A stretch of DNA of 64,000 nucleotides from Pseudomonas palleroniana (GTDB taxonomy: Bacteria; Pseudomonadota; Gammaproteobacteria; Pseudomonadales; Pseudomonadaceae): NCBI RefSeq assembly GCF_003031675.1, contig NZ_PYWX01000024.1, forward strand, positions 1-64,000, read 5' to 3'. Numbering within the stretch: the first letter of the stretch is position 1; the number at the start of each line of letters is the position of its first letter. Below are positions 32,352-40,768 of this stretch, in pieces. Position numbers and translations under genes: made by a program. The notes beneath the pieces were generated by a model. That model searched no databases and was not told where the DNA came from. It saw only the letters and a list, made by a program, of their open reading frames with translations.

Positions 32352-32860
32352 TGACCAGTGCTCAGGGAGACCAGCAGAAGATGAAAAGTCGAATTCTAAA
32401 AACGCGCCGGGAAGTCGTCAGTGCAATCATTCGAACCTTTGAAGGTGGCCGCGAACGCGCCGCTGTTCACATCGGCCTGCCACTCAAAAAGTTTGATAAC
32501 CACGCTTACGAGAACAACAACTGCCGCCCGCTGACGGACCTGCAGATTTTCAACCTGGAACAAGTCACGGGCACGCAGCACCTGGCCAATTACGTTGCCG
32601 CAATGTATGGCGGCATGTTCGTGCCAATCGTCCATCCGGAAAACTTGGACAACGTTGAGATGTATACCCGAGCAGTGCAGACCTCAGCCAAGCGGGGCAC
32701 AGTGGATCAGATCATTGCCCAGGCGCTTGATGACGGCGTAATCACCGAGGATGAAGCCGAACTGATCCTGAACGCTCATATCTCGCACATGGCCGCACGC
32801 ACTACCGAAGTCCACGCCGCTATCGACCTGTACTGCGCCAAATCAGGGAAAGGCCAATGA
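32351..32860 (+). CDS. CII-like phage regulatory protein
   Basis: A 169-residue protein (KTRREVVSAIIRTFEGGRERAAVHIGLPLKKFDNHAYENNNCRPLTDLQIFNLEQVTG). It resembles phage CII/YmfL-type regulatory proteins: an N-terminal helix-turn-helix (ERAAVHIGLPLKKFDNHAYEN), a conserved PLTDLQIFNLE element and a long C-terminal helix. An alternative start is the ATG at 32381. It lies in the early operon after the Cox-like gene. Role in establishing lysogeny is the family model. Confidence 0.7.
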   Translation: MTSAQGDQQKMKSRILKTRREVVSAIIRTFEGGRERAAVHIGLPLKKFDNHAYENNNCRPLTDLQIFNLEQVTGTQHLANYVAAMYGGMFVPIVHPENLDNVEMYTRAVQTSAKRGTVDQIIAQALDDGVITEDEAELILNAHISHMAARTTEVHAAIDLYCAKSGKGQ

Positions 32861-33093
32861 ACACTCAATCCAACACCCTGGACTACCAACAATGCGTACA
32901 GAACGCTGCACTGGCATTTCTTGAGCGCCATCAAGCCGAACACCTGGGTTACACACGGGTACTACACCGCCGTGCGGTCGATCACTTGATTAACCGCTTC
33001 AACGTGTCCGAACCAGTAGCAGACAAACTGACCGCCCTCGCCCACACCGAGCTGGTGGACATCGCACGCCGTAAGCGCCCCGCCAATCCGTAA
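32857..33093 (+). CDS. Small early phage protein, unknown
   Basis: A 78-residue protein (MNTQSNTLDYQQCVQNAALAFLERHQAEHLGYTRVLHRRAVDHLINRFNVSEPVADKLTALAHTELVDIARRKRPANP) with no recognised domain. Mostly helical, with several His and Arg residues. It overlaps the CII-like gene stop by 4 bases (ATGA). Confidence 0.6.
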   Translation: MNTQSNTLDYQQCVQNAALAFLERHQAEHLGYTRVLHRRAVDHLINRFNVSEPVADKLTALAHTELVDIARRKRPANP

Positions 33094-33167
33094 CACCTAA
33101 CCCGACCAATCGCCGCCCCCACGTGCCGTGGGTTTGGGTGAGCTGCGCCCGAAATTGAGGTTTAACG

Positions 33168-33401
33168 ATGACAAACGCCGTAATTGTCACCACACAACTG
33201 CCCCCAGCCGAGGCCGAAGCGTTGCTGGCCAACCTGCGTGAACAGTATCGCTTGAGCCTCAACGAACACTGGTACGACGACCAATTCCGCCTCGTGGCAG
33301 CCGGTCTGCGCCACGGCGCGATTCTCGCTCACATTCCGGTTATGGCTGCGCAAAAACGCCTTATGGCAGCCCTGTCCCACAGCCTCAAAGCAGTGAAGTA
33401 A
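33168..33401 (+). CDS. Small early phage protein, unknown
   Basis: A 77-residue protein (MTNAVIVTTQLPPAEAEALLANLREQYRLSLNEHWYDDQFRLVAAGLRHGAILAHIPVMAAQKRLMAAL) with no recognised domain. The ATG is preceded by TGAGG. It lies between the small helical protein and the primase gene in the early operon. Ends 5 bases before the primase start. Confidence 0.6.
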   Translation: MTNAVIVTTQLPPAEAEALLANLREQYRLSLNEHWYDDQFRLVAAGLRHGAILAHIPVMAAQKRLMAALSHSLKAVK

Positions 33402-33405
33402 CCCC

Positions 33406-36204
33406 ATGAAAGAAGATCTTCGTCACGACGTGCTGCAACGCCTGCAGGCCGACTTCGGGCTCAAGCACCGCACGGGCACCGACTACATGCGCGGCGGCAC
33501 CTGCCCGAGGTGCAAAAAGAAGGAGCTGTATTCACGGTTTGATACGCCATGGATGGTGATTTGTGGTCGCCCTGAAAAGTGTGGCCATACCCTGCACGTC
33601 AAAGAGCTTTACGACGACCTTTTCGAAGACTGGAGCAAGCGAGCGCCGGCGACAGACCAGCATCCCAACGCAACAGCACGCGCCTATCTAGAGTTCGCCC
33701 GAGGCTTTCGGTTTGAGCTGATCCAGGGTTGGTTCACCCAGGAAACGTTCTATTCCGTTGAACACAACGCCGGCAGTGCCACTGTTCGCTTCGCCCTGGA
33801 AAAAGGTGGCTGGTGGGAACGCCTGATTGATCAGCCTCACCGCTTTGGAAAGATGAAAGCCCGCTTCAAGTCCAAGGACAGCTATCGCGGCGTTTGGTGG
33901 TGCCCGCCCTGCGTCGACCTGCTTGAAGCCAAGGAAATCTGGATTGTTGAAGGTATCTTCGACGCCATCGCCCTGGTGCACAACGACATCGCCGCCGTGT
34001 CGGCCATGTCTTCCAATGCATTCCCCAGTGACTCGCTCGAAGCACTGGTCAAGCTCCGCGAAGGAGGAAAGTTACCCAAGCTGGTTTGGGCTCTTGATAA
34101 CGAGCCAAGCGCCAACGCCTACACCCGGCGCTGGGTACGCGACGCCCGCGCCCTGGGCTTTGTGTGTGAGTCTGCGCAGATCCCGCAACGCGACGGCCGC
34201 AAAGCGGACTGGAACGACCTTCACCAGCGCTGGAGCTTCATTCAGGACGACACTAAACGCGCTGATCAAATCGCCACCGACCTCAAACAAGCCCGACACC
34301 TGGGCGCCCTGCTGCTGGCTGAGAGCGCTGCGGAAAAAGCACTGCTCATGTACGACTGGAACAAGCGCGGGGAATTTCACCTGGGCTTTGGGAACCGCCT
34401 GTACTGGTTCAAATTGGACATGGAGAAATTCAACCGGGCCATGTCCGACATCGAGGACAGCGAAAACCACGACGACCAACTGCTTAACCAGGCACAACAG
34501 CGCGAAAAGGCGCTGCAGCAGTCCGGCAGTGTCGTGGAGATTGCCAACTGCTACCCACAAGCCCTGTATTTCCAGCGTAACGAGGTAACAGACGAGTCCT
34601 GGTACTACCTGCGCGTGGACTTCCCGCACGACTCTGAGAGCGTGAAAAACACCTTCACCAGCGGCCAGCTGTCGGCCGCCAGCGAATTTAAAAAGCGCCT
34701 GCTCGGCATGGCAGCGGGCGCGATGTTTACCGGCAGCGGCCAGCAGCTCGACAAGCTTATGAAAGACCAGCTGTTCGGCATCAAAACCGTGTCGACCATC
34801 GACTACGTAGGCTACAGCAAGGAATACGCTTGCTATGTCTACGGCGATATCGCGATCAAGGACGGCACCACCTATAAGGTCAACAGTGAGGACTATTTCG
34901 AGTTTGGCAAGCTGCGCCTAAAAACTCTCCAGAAAGGCGTCCCTATCAAACTGCAGCGCGACGCAAAGGGCTTTGATGAAAAGTGGGTGCAGTTGCTGTG
35001 GACTTGCTCCGGCGCCCAAGGCTTTGTCGCCCTGGTGTTCTTCTTCGGTTCGCTGTTCTGCGAGCAGATCCGTGCTCGCTATCAGTCCTTCCCGTTCTTG
35101 GAAGCTACCGGTGAAGCCGGCGCCGGCAAAACAACCCTGCTGAACCTCCTATGGAAACTCCTCGGCCGCGAAGGCTATGAAGGCTTCGACCCGATGAAAT
35201 CGACCAAGGCCGGTCGCTCTCGACTAATGGGCCAGGTATCGGGCATGCCGGTTGTATTCCTGGAAGCCGATCGCCACAGCGATGATCGAGCACACGCTAA
35301 AACCTTTGAATGGGACGAGCTGAAAGACTTCTACGGCGGCGGAACCTTGGCGACGAAGGGCGTCAAGACAGCCGGTAACGAGACGTACGAACCGCCGTTC
35401 CGGGGAACGATCGCTATCAGCCAAAACGCAGCCGTAGTCGCCCACGAAGCGATCATGACGCGCATTGTAAAACTGCACTTTGTACGCCCGACCGTGACGC
35501 TAGAAAGCCGTGCTGCAGCTGACCAGTTGAACGCACTGGATGGCGGCACTCTTAGCCATTTCCTGTTGCGGGCCGTCGGCAAAGAATCCGCGGTGCTTGA
35601 GCTGTTCGCTCAGCGTATGCCAGAACACGAAGCCAAGCTGCGCCGCCTGCATACCCATTGCTTCGCCTGTGGTACCGCCTATACCAGCGACGCGGGTATC
35701 TGCAGCAGCTGCGGCTATGACTTGCGTGGCTATATCCGCGTCGAGCGCATCAGCAAGAACCACGCGCAACTGCTCTCGCTGCTGGATTGCCTGCGCCTGG
35801 TGCTGAAACTGAGTGATCCCCAAGTCGCTGCCACCCAGCGCCAGATTGTGCGGATGGCTATCGAGCGTCAGACCTCAATCAGTTCCGACCATTCAGCCGT
35901 GGCAGAGTTTTGGGAGGTCTACGACTACCTCGAATCGTTAAGCGAAGACCCGGTGGTCGACCACAGCAGCGACCCCACCGTGATCGCTATCAATCTCAAC
36001 GAATTCTGCGAGCGCGCCGCCGAACACAAACAGAAGTTGGCGGACGTGGCCACGTTACGCGATCTACTCAAGGAGTCCCGTTCCCGCAAGTTTCTGGACA
36101 GCAACAAGGCGGTGCACAGCGCGGTTCGTGCTGCTTTCAACAACCGAAATCCGTGTTCACAACCCCGGCCGACCACAGTTAAGTGCTGGACATTCAAGGC
36201 GTAA
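33406..36204 (+). CDS. Phage primase-helicase type replication protein
   Basis: A 932-residue replication protein. A CHC2-type zinc finger near residues 33-61 (CPRC, then CGRPEKCGH) is followed by a TOPRIM domain with the conserved Glu in EIWIVEGIFDAIAL near residue 178 and a second acidic motif (VWALDN). A helicase-type ATPase carries Walker A GEAGAGKT near residue 570 and Walker B PVVFLEADR. A late zinc ribbon (CFACGTAY, then CSSCGYD) lies near residue 750, then a helical C-terminus. The order is that of phage primase-helicase proteins that start replication. Main early gene, 4 bases after the previous gene. Confidence 0.8.
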   Translation: MKEDLRHDVLQRLQADFGLKHRTGTDYMRGGTCPRCKKKELYSRFDTPWMVICGRPEKCGHTLHVKELYDDLFEDWSKRAPATDQHPNATARAYLEFARGFRFELIQGWFTQETFYSVEHNAGSATVRFALEKGGWWERLIDQPHRFGKMKARFKSKDSYRGVWWCPPCVDLLEAKEIWIVEGIFDAIALVHNDIAAVSAMSSNAFPSDSLEALVKLREGGKLPKLVWALDNEPSANAYTRRWVRDARALGFVCESAQIPQRDGRKADWNDLHQRWSFIQDDTKRADQIATDLKQARHLGALLLAESAAEKALLMYDWNKRGEFHLGFGNRLYWFKLDMEKFNRAMSDIEDSENHDDQLLNQAQQREKALQQSGSVVEIANCYPQALYFQRNEVTDESWYYLRVDFPHDSESVKNTFTSGQLSAASEFKKRLLGMAAGAMFTGSGQQLDKLMKDQLFGIKTVSTIDYVGYSKEYACYVYGDIAIKDGTTYKVNSEDYFEFGKLRLKTLQKGVPIKLQRDAKGFDEKWVQLLWTCSGAQGFVALVFFFGSLFCEQIRARYQSFPFLEATGEAGAGKTTLLNLLWKLLGREGYEGFDPMKSTKAGRSRLMGQVSGMPVVFLEADRHSDDRAHAKTFEWDELKDFYGGGTLATKGVKTAGNETYEPPFRGTIAISQNAAVVAHEAIMTRIVKLHFVRPTVTLESRAAADQLNALDGGTLSHFLLRAVGKESAVLELFAQRMPEHEAKLRRLHTHCFACGTAYTSDAGICSSCGYDLRGYIRVERISKNHAQLLSLLDCLRLVLKLSDPQVAATQRQIVRMAIERQTSISSDHSAVAEFWEVYDYLESLSEDPVVDHSSDPTVIAINLNEFCERAAEHKQKLADVATLRDLLKESRSRKFLDSNKAVHSAVRAAFNNRNPCSQPRPTTVKCWTFKA

Positions 36205-36219
36205 AGGAGGGCAAGACCG

Positions 36220-36513
36220 ATGCAAATCCAAGTATTTATGGGCAGTGCCAGCGAAGGCAAAACCAGCAAGCTCCAGTCAGTTCAGGACCGTCTGGACTTT
36301 ACGGGAGAAAGCGCGCCGATCATCCAGGCTGAGGCTTATGGGGAAGATGGCTTGCTGGAGATTTTGGAGGTCCGCGCAGCCGGTGGTCAGCGCGAAATAC
36401 TGGTGGACGACTGCAGCCGGCAACAGATTTTGAGGGTGTTGGAATGGCAATCATGTGTCGAGCATGAGCCAAATCTTGATGACCTGGTGATCCACCTGGC
36501 TCGCAAGGACTGA
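36220..36513 (+). CDS. Small P-loop-like protein
   Basis: A 97-residue protein that begins MQIQVFMGSASEGKTSKLQ, where GSASEGKT at residues 8-15 fits Walker A (GxxxxGK[ST]). A hydrophobic strand followed by acidic residues (QREILVDDCSRQ, about residues 59-69) could be Walker B. This is much shorter than most P-loop NTPases. It lies directly after the primase gene (15 bases). I do not recognise the family. Could be an auxiliary replication protein or a truncated NTPase. Confidence 0.55.
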   Translation: MQIQVFMGSASEGKTSKLQSVQDRLDFTGESAPIIQAEAYGEDGLLEILEVRAAGGQREILVDDCSRQQILRVLEWQSCVEHEPNLDDLVIHLARKD

Positions 36514-36530
36514 CCTTAAAAAAATAGTGC

Positions 36531-36550
36531 CGAGGAGTTGCAGCTCCTCG
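36531..36550 (-). terminator. Hairpin with A tract (minus-strand terminator-like)
   Basis: CGAGGAG and CTCCTCG form a 7-bp stem with a 6-base loop, preceded on the plus strand by seven A residues (minus-strand T tract). It separates the small P-loop gene from the following membrane protein gene. Function on the plus strand is doubtful. Confidence 0.4.
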
Positions 36551-36578
36551 ACACCCAACCGCAACAGAGGGCTATACC

Positions 36579-36827
36579 ATGCAAGCACAGAACCTAAGCA
36601 GCAGCGCCGCGAAGGCTACCACACCGGCGCGGCACCTGGTGGCCACCGCGATTATCGGCGCGGCCGTTATCGGCTACTTGGTGCACAAAACCCCTGAATC
36701 ACGCACCCGCCTTGAAAGCCTGAGCCAGATGGCCAACACCCTGGGCGAACTGAGCGAAACGGATGCGGCAGTTGTCGCTCAACTGCTCGCCAACAACGCA
36801 TCCCGGGGGGCGGCGCGCCATGCCTAA
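36579..36827 (+). CDS. Small membrane protein, unknown
   Basis: An 82-residue protein with one hydrophobic segment near residues 19-36 (HLVATAIIGAAVIGYLVH), a polar N-terminus rich in Ser/Ala and a helical C-terminus (LESLSQMANTLGELSETDAAVVAQLL). Inner-membrane anchored. The next gene starts inside it (ATG at 36820) and the two overlap by 8 bases. Confidence 0.55.
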   Translation: MQAQNLSSSAAKATTPARHLVATAIIGAAVIGYLVHKTPESRTRLESLSQMANTLGELSETDAAVVAQLLANNASRGAARHA

Positions 36828-36990
36828 GCAGCCCCCGTCGACCCGCGTAAGACGTTTCCCCTGGAACATCGACTACACCAGCATGTGCGACCTGTGCGAT
36901 CGGTGGCGTGCGCAGGGCAACCACGAGCAATGCAGCCGGCAACGCCAACGGCTGAATGCCCATCTACGCAATCACAAGCCTAAGCGTTAA
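36820..36990 (+). CDS. Small Cys/Arg-rich protein
   Basis: A 56-residue basic protein (MPKQPPSTRVRRFPWNIDYTSMCDLCDRWRAQGNHEQCSRQRQRLNAHLRNHKPKR). The arrangement C-x2-C ... H-x2-C could bind zinc. It overlaps the stop of the upstream membrane protein gene by 8 bases, so the two are likely co-translated. Too short for a family call. Confidence 0.55.
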   Translation: MPKQPPSTRVRRFPWNIDYTSMCDLCDRWRAQGNHEQCSRQRQRLNAHLRNHKPKR

Positions 36991-37025
36991 GCCGCGTCCA
37001 CCAGAAGACGCGCTTCTAAATACTT

Positions 37026-37046
37026 GGCCCGGAAACGGGCCTTTTT
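37026..37046 (+). terminator. Rho-independent terminator before int
   Basis: GGCCCG GAAA CGGGCC followed by five T. A 6-bp stem with a GAAA tetraloop. It ends the early operon just before the integrase gene at 37097, so the integrase needs its own promoter in 37047-37096. Confidence 0.85.
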
Positions 37047-37096
37047 GTTTCCGATCGTCAGACTGTCGCTATACGAGTACAGCGTTAGGGGTTTAC

Positions 37097-38260
37097 ATGA
37101 GTGGGGTCGAAGCTCGCGGTAATTCCGTGAGAATCTATTTTCAATACGACGGCGAAAAATGCCGCGAATCGTTACCTGGAGGAAACACACCGGCGAACGT
37201 TGCCCAGGCCAAGCGCTTGCTCGCCATCATCGAATACGAAATCCAAGCAGGCATCTTTGACTACGCACGCCACTTTCCCAATTCAACCAGGCTGGTAGAA
37301 AACACCTTCGGTCATTACCTGGACATCTGGTTGCGGATCAAAGCCAACAGCGTCGCGGCATCGAGTTACCGAGGTTATGCCAACAAGGCCGAAGTACATG
37401 TACGGCCGCGCTGGGGCAAAGTGCAGATCAACGCGATCGATCACCTGGACCTGCAGGAGTGGATACAGGGGACGCTGTCCAAAACCCTAAAAAACAAGAC
37501 CATTCGCGACATTATCAGCAACGTGCGCCAAGTGTTCAGGCTCTACCGTACGCGCATGAAAGTCGCGCACGATCCTACCGAAGGCTTGATGGTGCGCCTG
37601 CCCGATCCCGAAGCACCGGACCCGTTCACTCGTGCGGAAATCAAACAGATCCTCGACACACCGACCACTCGTACGCTTGAGTTACTGATGGTGCAGTTCA
37701 TGATTTGGGCTGGTCCTCGGGTGTCTGAAACCATCGCCCTGGCATGGGAAGACGTCGACCTGGAACAAGGGATGGTGACCTTTCGTCGATCGAAGGTACG
37801 CGGCGCCTATCGAGTGACGAAGACCCGGCGCTCGATGCGCAAGGTTCGCCTGTTGACGCCGGCGTGGGAGGCGTTGCGGCAGGTCGATGCACTGACCCGC
37901 AAAAGAACAGCCGAAACCGTTGAAATCGTAGAACGGGACAATAAAACCATACGCCGGCACACACTGCATTTTGTGTTCTTGAACACCAAAAGCGGTTTGC
38001 CGCACGCTAACGATTTTGTTGTGCGTGACCGTTTTTTCAAAGCCCACTTGCTCACGGCCGGGGTCCGCTATCGTGGTCCTGGGCAGTGCCGGCACACGTA
38101 CGCCAGTCAGTTGCTCACGACGGGTATTGCCTCAATCGATTGGATCGCTGAACAGATGGGGCACACCAACGGCAACATGATTCGCCAGCACTACGGAACG
38201 TGGATCAATGAGGACGGGCCAGATGTGGTCGGGATGTTGCAGCTAGCGTTAAGGCTCTAG
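37097..38260 (+). CDS. Tyrosine integrase
   Basis: A 387-residue phage integrase. The N-terminal part resembles the DUF3596-type arm-binding region; a SAM-like core-binding domain spans about residues 65-155 (ENTFGHYLDIWLRIKANSVAASSYRG). The catalytic residues are Arg208 (GPRVSE), Lys near 233 (SKVRG), Arg332-His333 (GQCRHTYAS), His356 (MGHTNG) and Tyr366 (HYGTWI). ATG at 37097 follows AGGGG. It lies far from attR (2.4 kb away) because of accessory genes between them. It recombines the tRNA-Ser attB. Confidence 0.9.
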   Translation: MSGVEARGNSVRIYFQYDGEKCRESLPGGNTPANVAQAKRLLAIIEYEIQAGIFDYARHFPNSTRLVENTFGHYLDIWLRIKANSVAASSYRGYANKAEVHVRPRWGKVQINAIDHLDLQEWIQGTLSKTLKNKTIRDIISNVRQVFRLYRTRMKVAHDPTEGLMVRLPDPEAPDPFTRAEIKQILDTPTTRTLELLMVQFMIWAGPRVSETIALAWEDVDLEQGMVTFRRSKVRGAYRVTKTRRSMRKVRLLTPAWEALRQVDALTRKRTAETVEIVERDNKTIRRHTLHFVFLNTKSGLPHANDFVVRDRFFKAHLLTAGVRYRGPGQCRHTYASQLLTTGIASIDWIAEQMGHTNGNMIRQHYGTWINEDGPDVVGMLQLALRL

Positions 38261-38263
38261 CCT

Positions 38264-38515
38264 TCAGAGTTCAACGCTAAAGCCTTTAAGACCGATGCTG
38301 TCCGCAAAACGACCAATGGCAGTCAGGCTGGTCCAAACACGTACTGGCTCACGCCTGGAACGCACAACCATTAAACGCGATGCGGGGCCCCCCAAACGAA
38401 TTGAGAGGGTCCACATCGCGTTATTACCTTTAACTCGACCGACGATGACGTCCCGTATCGCGTGGTGGCTGACCAAGGCTTTCAGTGTGTCGGATTGGAT
38501 CGCTCCAGCGCTCAC
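38264..38515 (-). CDS. Small partition-associated (ParC-like) protein, possible
   Basis: An 83-residue protein with a GTG start (MSAGAIQSDTLKALVSHHAIRDVIVGRVKGNNAMWTLSIRLGGPASRLMVVRSRREPVRVWTSLTAIGRFADSIGLKGFSVEL). The WTLSIRLG...VRVWTSLTAIGRFADSIGLKGFSVEL pattern recalls small proteins annotated as ParC-family partition-associated on plasmids and integrative elements. The call is by memory of that pattern and weak. It converges with integrase, with only 3 bases between stops. The ribosome site is poor. Confidence 0.45.
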   Translation of the reverse strand: MSAGAIQSDTLKALVSHHAIRDVIVGRVKGNNAMWTLSIRLGGPASRLMVVRSRREPVRVWTSLTAIGRFADSIGLKGFSVEL

Positions 38516-38669
38516 GTTTCTAAGCCTAGAAAACGCACTGCGGGTGCGCCATCGGTGACCAAGCGGGTTACCAATAAATTTTTAGCTCTAACGAACAGCA
38601 CAGTTAGCTCGCTGGTGAGCGAACAAATTACGTTTGGTAGGCTGGGCCTAACCGGTGATTCCAAAATGC

Positions 38670-38957
38670 TCATTTTGACTTGCTACTTAGTTCCGCATGC
38701 ATCATCAATTCTGCCTTGCTGATTAACGCTGTCATCGCTTGGTATCCCCGAGTGGTGATTATCTCGCCGGCCAGCAAGCCTAGTGCAAAGCCATGCGCGA
38801 CGCTGGCAGTATGCACTAACATCTTTTGATTAGGCGCACGTTCAATTGCCTGCAGCACCTTTTTCCACTCTCGGCGTAGCAATGTCGTAGCCAATTCGAC
38901 TTGCAGCACCGCGACGTGGTTCGCGTTATCTACCGGTTCGGAGTCATCAAAAGACAC
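38670..38957 (-). pseudogene. 5'-truncated regulator, possible
   Basis: An open frame with GTG start gives 95 residues (MSFDDSEPVDNANHVAVLQVELATTLLRREWKKVLQAIERAP...). The same frame is open further upstream to a TGA near 39080 and reads YGNQTPIDWYALARLCGTTLGFFLPQ, which is the C-terminal half of an XRE-type helix-turn-helix. No start codon precedes that half, and a terminator lies exactly there. The N-terminal half therefore seems to have been lost when the terminator and kinase gene arrived, leaving a remnant. Confidence 0.45.
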
Positions 38958-39057
38958 GATAATATTTTCCGATTGTGGGAGGAAGAAGCCCAGCGTCGTA
39001 CCACACAGCCGGGCTAAGGCATACCAGTCTATGGGGGTCTGGTTTCCATAGGCAAAT

Positions 39058-39097
39058 AGAAAAGCCCCCGCACCTAGTCAAAGTGTGGGGGCCTTTT
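39058..39097. terminator. Bidirectional terminator downstream of histidine kinase
   Basis: An imperfect stem of GCCCCCGCAC (39064-39073) with GTGTGGGGGC (39083-39092), loop of 9 bases, flanked by an A tract and a T tract. It ends the histidine kinase transcript on the minus strand. Confidence 0.7.
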
Positions 39098-39141
39098 GAA
39101 CATAAGCGGCGTTATTAGAAATAGAGGTACGCCTAACCGTA

Positions 39142-40335
39142 TTAGCCTATCTCTAGTTTGGCAGGTAGGCGTGCGATGAAACACGTGCCACTTTCAATAT
39201 TAGATACGACACTCAAACGTCCGTTATGGGCTGCCGCAATCTCGGAGGCGATGTAAAGTCCAAGACCTAAACCCTCTCCCCTAGCTCCAGTTTCAGAGCG
39301 CGTGAACGGCTGAAACAGTAGAGGCATCAACGCCTCGTCAATAGGAGGCCCAAGATTCGTCACAGAAATAACGATCTCAGGCCCATCTGAAAAAGCTAGC
39401 ACTGTGATTGGTGCGGAGATAGAGCCATGAGTAACAGCGTTACCTACAAGATTTGAAAGCAACTGGTTGATACGAAGAGCATCGCAATAGACACCGGAAG
39501 GGACGGCCAACGATGTGACTAGTTTGGCGCGGGGATGTGAAGCTCGAATCTCATCAAGTGTCATCTCCAAAGTGCAGTTCAGATCATCTACAAGTGTGCG
39601 ACGAATCGGTATACCGCCACCCAGTCTTCCCCTACTCATGTCGAGGACATTTTCGATCAGCAGACTCATTTTCACTGAGCTGGAGCGTATAGCAGCGATC
39701 AACCTCAAGAGCCCCACATCGTTGGTTTTGCTTTCCAGCAAATCAACACTCATCCTGATGGCACTCAACGGAACCCGCAGATCGTGGCCCAGAACTGCAA
39801 CGAACTGCTCATGTAGTGTGTTATCGATTCGGGCGTCTGTCAGATTTGCATTTGAATTTTCCAGCAAGCGCTGCGTATCAAGGCTCGCTGCAATCAACTT
39901 TGCGAACAAGGTTAAAGTGTGTGTGATCGCAGGGTTATCAAGGTCCGCCGGAATAGAGTCAATAGCGCAAAGCGTCCCAAAAAATTCACCGTCCGAAGTA
40001 ATAATCGGGATCGAGACGTAGCTCTCCAACCCGTAAATCCTGGGCGTATGGTGCACAGACCAAATTGAATGAGTGCTTGCCCTGCCGAAAATGACAGGTT
40101 TTCTGTGCTGTCTGATCTCATGGCAAATCGTGGAATCTAGTACCAGTTCTCCACCAGGCTTTAGGCCGAAGTCGATAGAGTCATCTACGGCGCAAGCTAC
40201 CCACTTTTTATCTGTGACCCTGGCAACAGCCGCAAATCGCATGCCGGTCAAATTCTTCACCATGCTCAGGATCATGGGAACGGCCTCAATGCGCAGGACA
40301 GCTTCAACTGTGGAGGTATGTTCGATATTGGTCAT
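39142..40335 (-). CDS. GAF-domain sensor histidine kinase
   Basis: A 397-residue kinase, ATG at 40335. N-terminal GAF domain about residues 15-155 (FAAVARVTDKKWVACAVDDSIDFG, then FFGTLCAIDSIP). Histidine phosphotransfer H-box with His184 (GHDLRVPLSAIR). ATPase N-box LVGNAVTHGS near 296-305, G1-type NLGPPID near 327-333 and G2 GEGLGLGLYIA near 353-363. No membrane segment is visible, so it is cytoplasmic. No response regulator gene is adjacent. It lies between integrase and attR, so it is inside the prophage, and is not a usual phage gene. Confidence 0.85.
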   Translation of the reverse strand: MTNIEHTSTVEAVLRIEAVPMILSMVKNLTGMRFAAVARVTDKKWVACAVDDSIDFGLKPGGELVLDSTICHEIRQHRKPVIFGRASTHSIWSVHHTPRIYGLESYVSIPIITSDGEFFGTLCAIDSIPADLDNPAITHTLTLFAKLIAASLDTQRLLENSNANLTDARIDNTLHEQFVAVLGHDLRVPLSAIRMSVDLLESKTNDVGLLRLIAAIRSSSVKMSLLIENVLDMSRGRLGGGIPIRRTLVDDLNCTLEMTLDEIRASHPRAKLVTSLAVPSGVYCDALRINQLLSNLVGNAVTHGSISAPITVLAFSDGPEIVISVTNLGPPIDEALMPLLFQPFTRSETGARGEGLGLGLYIASEIAAAHNGRLSVVSNIESGTCFIARLPAKLEIG

Positions 40336-40563
40336 GACGCTGCCTGTAACCAAGGTTAGTAAGTAACAAGCTGGTGAGTTGTGCAGTGACAATGTGAAGC
40401 TATTGCCTTCTATTAAACGCCAGCTACATCCGTGGCGGTGGGTGTATTTCGCTCAAAGTGCCTTTTCGCCTATGCCCTGTTCACCGCGGACGACTACTCG
40501 TGGCTAAGTCGTCGGCAAATGAATTTCCTCGATAATAATCCTCATTCTTCAGAGACTGTTTAT

Positions 40564-40603
40564 GCACCAAATTGGCGCACCAGTCCCATGGTGGTCCCAT
40601 GAG
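40564..40603. repeat. Right arm-site repeats near attR
   Basis: A GCACCAA..GCGC dyad (40564-40580) is followed by two tandem GTCCCATG copies (40583-40590 and 40594-40601). The same elements, with the same direction but reversed order of the two kinds, lie near attL at 5811-5854. They end 71 bases before the core. Confidence 0.5.
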
Positions 40604-40674
40604 GCTATTTTTTGAACGCCAAAAACCACAAACCCCCGACTTTCTCTAGGAAAATCAGGGGCTTGCGTTTTCTC

Positions 40675-40701
40675 AATTTGGCGGTGAAGGAGAGATTCGA
40701 A
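40675..40701. other. attR core (27 bp)
   Basis: Identical to 5699-5725. It covers the last part of the tRNA-Ser gene on the minus strand, so the phage supplied the 3' end of the tRNA that is in use now. A replacement terminator-like hairpin lies just outside, at about 40628-40665. Confidence 0.85.
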
Positions 40702-40768
40702 CTCTCGATACAATTTCTTGTATACACACTTTCCAGGCGTGCTCCTTAAGCCACTCGGACACTTCACC
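40679..40768 (-). tRNA. tRNA-Ser(GGA)
   Basis: A 90-base serine tRNA on the minus strand. The acceptor stem is GGTGAAG with CTTCACC, discriminator G and encoded CCA (40679-40681). The anticodon loop is CTGGAAA with anticodon GGA, reading UCC. The long variable arm (TACAAGAAATTGTA) is typical of serine tRNA. T arm GAGAGTTCGAATCTCTC. The prophage is inserted in its 3' end and restores the full gene. Confidence 0.9.
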
